Assembly: GCA_013398175.1 (NCBI GenBank)
Contig: VZRZ01003209.1
Coordinates: 266,842-330,841 of the forward strand
DNA length: 64,000 nucleotides
Direction: 5' to 3'
DNA from: Climacteris rufus
Lineage: Eukaryota; Chordata; Aves; Passeriformes; Climacteridae
Shown here: in pieces, positions 63,618 to 64,000 of the stretch
Layout: each line of letters begins with the position of its first letter
Numbering within the stretch: the stretch's first letter is position 1
Position numbers and translations under genes: made by a program
Notes under the pieces: model-generated
Database searches by the model: none
The model's input: only the letters and a program-made list of their open reading frames with translations
What the model was told of the DNA's origin: nothing

Positions 63618-64000
63618 TGTGCTGTTTTTTTCCTAGGGTAGGGTTCAATTTCTTCACAGTAGCTGGTATGGGCTTGTATCTTGGACTTGTGTTGAAAGCA
63701 GTGTTGATAACACAGGGATGCTTTCACCATATCAGAGGAGGGCTTGCCCAGAGTCAAGGGCTATTCTGCCCTCACCCCACCCCCACCAGCAAGGAGGCTG
63801 GGGGTGTGTAAGAACAGGGGACAGGAGAAGGCTGGACAGTTTACCCAAATAACCAAAGGGATATTCCATACCATCTGGTGTTATGCTGAGCATGTGTATC
63901 AGGGGAAAAAGAAGGACGGGAGGAGACATATTCTGAGGGATGATGTGTGTCTTTGCAAGTCATCACAACATGGGATGGAGCCCTGCATTCCTGAGGATGG
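63618..64000 (+). mobile_element. ERVL-type LTR (same family as 28222-28790), plus strand, cut by window end
   Basis: The plus strand carries the same family landmarks as the 28-kb copy, in the opposite orientation: cacagtagctggtatgggc, cagtgttgataacacaggga, caaagggatattccatacc and atggagccctgcattcctga. The TG start is diverged, so the left end (about 63618) is approximate. The last 200 or so bases of the LTR, including the polyadenylation region, would lie beyond 64000, so solo LTR versus provirus cannot be told. Overlapping open frames (63575-63757, 63590-63811, 63732-63929) are LTR sequence. Confidence 0.82.

Noticed and set aside
1..64000. CRISPR arrays, operons or bacterial-type gene clusters
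   Set aside because: No spaced direct repeats, ribosome-binding sites or contiguous genes; the window is vertebrate nuclear DNA.

Overview
The window is vertebrate nuclear DNA, most likely from a bird. The evidence is a series of CR1 LINE fragments with typical avian CR1 3' ends and ORF2 motifs, plus several LTRs, including two copies of an LTR family widespread in birds (recognised from memory, not by a search). Base composition is AT-rich with long T and A runs. A 42-base N gap (37961-38002) and a single N (31412) show a draft assembly. No protein-coding gene, exon series, tRNA, rRNA or CRISPR array could be supported. Short open frames outside the repeats look like chance frames. The window is best read as a gene desert or a very large intron.

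Layout. 1-140 is a GC-rich fragment cut by the left edge. 531-713 is a small CR1 piece. 1990-3575 is a GC-richer block of unknown identity, possibly an old retroviral insertion with an LTR on the minus strand. 3576-8639 is unique AT-rich DNA. 8640-8907 is a CR1 endonuclease-region piece, followed by a compact 318-bp LTR (9145-9462) with a near-perfect 6-bp target duplication. 9463-22149 is mostly unique sequence with T-rich simple repeats. 22150-22600 looks like the 3' end of a retroviral element on the minus strand: open frame, purine tract, LTR. An ERVL-type LTR lies at 28222-28790 (minus), another LTR at 30258-30824 (plus) and a CR1 at 31134-31692 (minus). 34662-35236 is a GC- and CpG-rich LTR on the minus strand.

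The right half is CR1-rich: 40436-40765 (minus), 45455-46225 (minus), 48424-49138 (plus), 50812-52392 (plus) and 57134-57348 (minus). The two copies that reach upstream of the reverse transcriptase region have both lost that domain and join the endonuclease-RT linker directly to the 3' part. The window ends inside a second copy of the 28-kb LTR family (63618 onward, plus), so two inverted copies lie about 35 kb apart.

There is no gene network to describe. The most useful observations are the LTR structures, the internally deleted CR1 copies, a perfect 17-bp inverted repeat at 61793-61828, and a few unique stretches that could be conserved non-coding elements. I found no convincing new biological system. 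LTR and CR1 limits are by eye and may be off by tens of bases.
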